The notes below the pieces were generated by a model. The model worked only from the letters and a program-made list of their open reading frames with translations, had not been told where the DNA came from and did no database searches. Below, piece after piece: positions 60,796 to 64,000 of a stretch of DNA of 64,000 nucleotides. The translations under genes were made by a program, and so were the position numbers. The stretch is from positions 62,001 through 126,000 of the forward strand of contig CAKVMI010000001.1 of the NCBI GenBank assembly GCA_934772525.1, read 5' to 3'. Numbering within the stretch: the stretch's first letter is position 1; each line of letters begins with the position of its first letter. The stretch comes from an uncultured Clostridia bacterium. Lineage in GTDB: Bacteria; Bacillota; Clostridia; Christensenellales; UBA1242.

Positions 60796-62073
60796 ATGTA
60801 CGACGATAGAGTTAAGATTTTTATAAAGTCTGGTAATGGTGGAAATGGTAAAGTTTCTTTTCATACGGCAAAGTGTGTAAGAGTTGGTGCTCCTGACGGC
60901 GGTGACGGCGGTAGGGGTGGCGACATTATTATCCGTGCAGATAAAAATGTTACTGACCTTGGGGAGTTTAGATACTCAAAGTGCTTTAAAGCCGGCAATG
61001 GTTGGGCAGGTGGACCAAATACTTCTACTGGTAAAACGGGCGAAAGCGTTTTAATTAAAGTTCCTTGTGGAACTATCGTAAAAGATAATGAAACGGGCGG
61101 AGTTTTGGCAGACCTATTCTATGACGGCGATGAAGTTATTGCAATGCATGGTGGCGAAGGTGGAAGGGGAAATGCTAAGTTTAAGTCTAGCAGAAGAAAA
61201 TCTCCAACATTCGCCCAAACGGGCGAGGTTACTAAGGAAGAATGCCTTATTTTAGAATTAAAAACTATTGCGGATGTTGGACTAGTAGGTTATCCAAATG
61301 CTGGAAAATCTACCTTGCTTTCAGTTTTAACTTCGGCAAGACCAAAAATTGCGAATTATCAATTTACCACACTTTCTCCAAATCTTGGAGTTGCAAGGGT
61401 TTATGATAAATCATTTACAATAGCAGATATTCCGGGTCTTATTGAAGGTGCAAGTGAAGGGGCAGGTTTAGGACATTACTTTTTGCGTCACGTTGAAAGA
61501 ACAAGGTTATTTTTGATGGTTGTAGATATTTCTGGAGAGGAAGGTCGTGACCCATACAAAGATTACAGAATAATTTCAAACGAATTGAAAAAACATGATA
61601 AGTCACTTGATAAAACGCCAAGAATAATAGTTTTAAATAAAATGGATACATTGGAAGCCGAAAAGAATGCAAAGAGTTTTATTACAAGACTTAATAAGAC
61701 TAAAAATGCACCAAAAGTTATTAAGATTTCTGCATACACGCATATGGGAATAGAAGAACTTTTAACAGAAACGGCAAAGATGATAGAGAAATTACCAAAG
61801 CCAGAACCTATCAAGTTTGAGAAGTTTGAATACAAAAAGGCAGACCCTACAATGTATGATATAGTTCGTGATGATGATGGAGCGTTTGAAATTATTGGTG
61901 GTTTTGTAGATGAGCTTATAAGAAATGTAGTTTTGAGTGATACTCAAAGTTTTGCGTATTTCCAAAAGGTTTTAAAAGATAAAGGCATTATTAAGCAATT
62001 AAGAAAAATGGGTGCAAAAGACGGCGATACAGTACGAATTGCAGACTTTGATTTCGAATTTTATGATGATTAG
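60796..62073 (+). CDS. obgE: GTPase ObgE/CgtA
   Basis: 425 residues. The glycine-rich Obg fold (1-158, GGNGKVSFHTAKCVRVGAPD, GGDGGRGGDII) precedes the G domain (G1 GYPNAGKSTLLS, G3 DIPGLIEGASEGAGLG, G4 NKMD) and a C-terminal OCT domain (about 345-425). It is essential for 50S assembly and links to the stringent response and to sporulation in Bacillus. AAAGGAAAAT precedes ATG 60796. Followed at short distance by yhbY and pheST. Confidence 0.97.
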   Translation: MYDDRVKIFIKSGNGGNGKVSFHTAKCVRVGAPDGGDGGRGGDIIIRADKNVTDLGEFRYSKCFKAGNGWAGGPNTSTGKTGESVLIKVPCGTIVKDNETGGVLADLFYDGDEVIAMHGGEGGRGNAKFKSSRRKSPTFAQTGEVTKEECLILELKTIADVGLVGYPNAGKSTLLSVLTSARPKIANYQFTTLSPNLGVARVYDKSFTIADIPGLIEGASEGAGLGHYFLRHVERTRLFLMVVDISGEEGRDPYKDYRIISNELKKHDKSLDKTPRIIVLNKMDTLEAEKNAKSFITRLNKTKNAPKVIKISAYTHMGIEELLTETAKMIEKLPKPEPIKFEKFEYKKADPTMYDIVRDDDGAFEIIGGFVDELIRNVVLSDTQSFAYFQKVLKDKGIIKQLRKMGAKDGDTVRIADFDFEFYDD

Positions 62074-62085
62074 GAGAATTTATTT

Positions 62086-62382
62086 ATGTTAGATAGTAAA
62101 CAAAGAAGTATTTTACGTGCGAAGGCACAATCGCTAGACCCAGTAGTTACATTAGGTAAGGGCGAAATAGACGAAGATGTAATGTTTTCTATAAATGGAG
62201 TACTTGATACTCGTGAACTTATAAAAATTAACATTTTACAAAATTCAGATTTTGATGCCAGAACGGTAGCGGATGAAGTTGCAAATGTGTTAAAAGCGGA
62301 TGTTGTATCTGTTGTTGGAAGAAAGATTGTTCTTTATAGAAAGAGTACCAAAAAGGGCGTAAAACATATAGAAATTTGTTAG
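62086..62382 (+). CDS. yhbY: CRM-domain ribosome-assembly RNA-binding protein YhbY
   Basis: 98 residues, one CRM domain: KQRSILRAKAQSLDPVVTLG-KGE, with the GKGE loop, RELIKINIL and VVGRKIVLYRKS. It binds pre-50S particles and is often next to obg in Bacillota, as here. TAGGAG precedes ATG 62086. The gaps to its neighbours are 12 and 10 nt, which suggests one operon. Confidence 0.93.
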   Translation: MLDSKQRSILRAKAQSLDPVVTLGKGEIDEDVMFSINGVLDTRELIKINILQNSDFDARTVADEVANVLKADVVSVVGRKIVLYRKSTKKGVKHIEIC

Positions 62383-62392
62383 GAGAAAAATA

Positions 62393-63433
62393 ATGGAAAA
62401 GATTAACGAATCGGTAGAACTTGTAGGAAAAGAGTTCGATGAAAAGTATAATAATTGCAACAATGCAGAAGAGTTAGATTCATTAAGAGTTGAATTTTCG
62501 GGCAAAAAGGGAAAACTTACCGAAATTATGGCAATGCTTAGAGATGTTGCAAACGAAAAGAAAAGAGAAGCAGGAATGAAAATAAATGCTTTAAAACAAA
62601 GAATTGAAGAAGCACTAGCAAGTAAAAAAGAAAAATTAGCAGAAGAGAAGTTGCAAAAAGAGTTGGATTGTGGAGAAAAGGTTGATATTACAATGCCAGT
62701 TTGCACAGGTGTTGGTTCGCTCCATCCAAGAACAATTGTTCAACAAGAACTAGAAAATGTGTTTAAATCTATGGGCTTTGTTGTAGAAGATGGTACGGAA
62801 GTCGTAACAGAATACGAGTGCTTTGACGCTGTTAATGTTCCAGCAAATCACCCTGCTCGTGATATGCAAGATACCTTTTGGTTAAATAATGGTGAACTTT
62901 TAAAAACACAAACTTCTGCGCTTCAAAATGCAATTTTAAGAAAATATGGCGGTCATGTTAGAGCAATATTCCCAGGTAGATGTTATAGAAATGAAGCAAT
63001 TGACCACTCACATGAAACTACATTTTTCCAAATGGAAGGCGTGGTTGTAGATGAAAATGTGTCAGTTGCAAACCTTATTTACTTTATGAAAGAGATGCTT
63101 AGCAAAGTGTTTGGTAAAGAAGTCGAAGTAAGACTTCGCCCAGGATTTTTCCCATTTACAGAACCAAGTTTTGAACTTGATGTGCTTTGTCCTTTCTGTG
63201 GCGGAAGCGGTTGTTCGGTTTGTAAACATGGTTCGTGGATAGAACTTTGTCCTTGCGGAATGATTCATCCAAATGTACTAAAAGAAGCGGGTGTTGATAG
63301 TACTAAGTATAGCGGTTTTGCGTTTGGACTTGGACTTGATAGATTAGTTATGATTAAGTCTGAAATGGATGATATTAGATGGCTAAATAGCGGAAACTTA
63401 AAGGTTTTAAAGCAATTTGGTTTGGATATGTAA
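62393..63433 (+). CDS. pheS: Phenylalanyl-tRNA synthetase alpha subunit
   Basis: 346 residues. The N-terminal coiled coil (1-85) is followed by the class II core with HPARDMQDTFWL, LKTQTSALQNA, FPGRCYRNEAIDHSHETTFF, QMEGVVVDE and GFAFGLGLDRLVMIK. A CPFCGGSGCSVCKHG cysteine cluster in the motif 2-3 insert is also seen in other PheS proteins and may bind zinc. TAGGAG precedes ATG 62393. Its partner pheT follows after 12 nt. Confidence 0.97.
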   Translation: MEKINESVELVGKEFDEKYNNCNNAEELDSLRVEFSGKKGKLTEIMAMLRDVANEKKREAGMKINALKQRIEEALASKKEKLAEEKLQKELDCGEKVDITMPVCTGVGSLHPRTIVQQELENVFKSMGFVVEDGTEVVTEYECFDAVNVPANHPARDMQDTFWLNNGELLKTQTSALQNAILRKYGGHVRAIFPGRCYRNEAIDHSHETTFFQMEGVVVDENVSVANLIYFMKEMLSKVFGKEVEVRLRPGFFPFTEPSFELDVLCPFCGGSGCSVCKHGSWIELCPCGMIHPNVLKEAGVDSTKYSGFAFGLGLDRLVMIKSEMDDIRWLNSGNLKVLKQFGLDM

Positions 63434-63445
63434 AGGAGAAAAGTT

Positions 63446-64000
63446 ATGATTATATCATTAAATTGGTTAAAAGAGTTGGTTGATCTTAGCGGAATTGCGG
63501 AAGATGAAATAGTGAAAAAGATTACACTTTCAACCGCTGAAGTAGAAGGCGTTACCCATGCTGGAAGCGATATGGAAGATGTCGTAATAGCAAAAGTTGA
63601 AACTTGTGAAAAGATTGAGGGTACACACCTAAATCTATTATCTGTAAACGATGGTAGTGGTGAGAATTTGCAAATTGCTACGGGGGCTCCAAATGTTTAT
63701 GCTGGTATGGTAACTGCACTTGTAAGAATTGGCGGTATGGTTGGTGGCAGAAAGATTAAAAAAGCGAAACTTGCTGGAATTGATAGTTACGGAATGTGTT
63801 GCTCAGAAGCCGAACTTGGTATAGGCTCTGATGATGAAGGAATTGTTGACTTTAAGGAGTTAAATGTTCCACTTGGTACAAGCATAAAGGAAGTTTTGCC
63901 AGTAGATGACTGTTTGATAGAGATTGATAACAAGTCACTTACTAATCGTCCTGACCTTTGGGGGCATGTTGGTTTTGCAAGAGAACTTGCCGTTATATTT
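63446..64000 (+). CDS. pheT: Phenylalanyl-tRNA synthetase beta subunit (5' part)
   Basis: Starts at ATG 63446 after AAGGAG (63432-63437) and runs out of the window after 185 codons without a stop. The N-terminus MIISLNWLKELVDLSGIAED is typical of PheT, followed by a tRNA-binding (EMAP-like) domain (residues about 40-150: VVIAKVETCEKIEGTHLNLL, IATGAPNVYAG, GMCCSEAELGIG) and the start of the B3/4 region (IDNKSLTNRPDLWGHVGFAREL). With PheS it forms the alpha2beta2 enzyme. Confidence 0.96.
   Translation, partial: MIISLNWLKELVDLSGIAEDEIVKKITLSTAEVEGVTHAGSDMEDVVIAKVETCEKIEGTHLNLLSVNDGSGENLQIATGAPNVYAGMVTALVRIGGMVGGRKIKKAKLAGIDSYGMCCSEAELGIGSDDEGIVDFKELNVPLGTSIKEVLPVDDCLIEIDNKSLTNRPDLWGHVGFARELAVIF

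Noticed and set aside
1..64000. tRNA or rRNA genes, prophage or insertion sequences
   Set aside because: No cloverleaf, rRNA segment, transposase, integrase or phage structural gene was recognised; the only mobile-DNA-related locus is the CRISPR system.

Overview
The window is AT-rich (roughly one third G+C) chromosomal DNA with densely packed genes and the standard genetic code (TGA is a stop, for example for prp and mcsA). T-box leaders on glyS and tyrS, a ctsR-mcsA-mcsB-clpC heat-shock operon, a DnaD/DnaC-type replication-restart pair, Prp with an N-terminally extended L27, and a Cas9-Csn2 (type II-A) CRISPR locus all point to a Gram-positive member of the Bacillota. Most likely it is an uncultured, anaerobic, probably gut-associated clostridial lineage: an Rnf-type operon is present and no respiratory genes are seen. 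This placement is inference.

Layout. 1-3.6 kb: rplU-prp-rpmA behind an L21 leader, a Rho-like protein that has lost its ATPase motifs, a small conserved protein and greA. 3.7-4.5 kb: two half-length TauE/SafE transporter genes. 4.5-9.2 kb: an Rnf operon in the order C-D-x-E-A-B, where x, in the rnfG slot, encodes only 58 residues. 9.2-11.8 kb: a Ppx/GppA-HD protein and a divergent MreB-like protein. 12-14.3 kb: an ABC-F gene behind a leader of about 590 nt. 14.4-16.0 kb (minus): glyS with a glycine T-box. 16.2-21.1 kb: an FtsE-like ATPase with altered catalytic residues, a short FtsX-like membrane protein and a 1049-residue surface protein. 21.2-26.1 kb: a YkvI-like transporter, a methyltransferase, pyk and tyrS (tyrosine T-box). 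26.1-34.8 kb: the complete type II-A CRISPR-Cas locus, comprising three 41-bp tandem hairpin repeats, a tracrRNA on the minus strand, cas9, cas1, cas2, csn2, a leader and an array of 24 intact repeats plus one degenerate terminal repeat. 35.2-36.4 kb: an orphan 376-residue protein. 36.4-40.8 kb (minus): dnaD-like, dnaC-like and typA. 40.9-45.6 kb: sbcD-sbcC. 45.9-49.0 kb: a membrane-anchored surface protein. 49.2-53.0 kb: polA, a hypothetical and a lytic transglycosylase. 53.1-58.2 kb: ctsR-mcsA-mcsB-clpC and hpf. 58.2-60.1 kb: an exported protein, a degenerate ABC protein and a stand-alone PucR-type helix-turn-helix protein. 60.1-64 kb: nth, obgE, yhbY, pheS and the start of pheT.

Most genes are housekeeping. 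The notable parts are the CRISPR locus, which looks functional (all nuclease residues present, compact tracrRNA with its own promoter, two spacers that differ by one base next to the PAM-proximal end); an Rnf-like complex apparently stripped of RnfG's flavin domain and with altered flavin and iron-sulfur sites; and a recurring theme of nucleotide-binding folds whose catalytic residues have been replaced (Rho-like, MreB-like, Ppx-like, FtsE-like and an orphan ABC protein).
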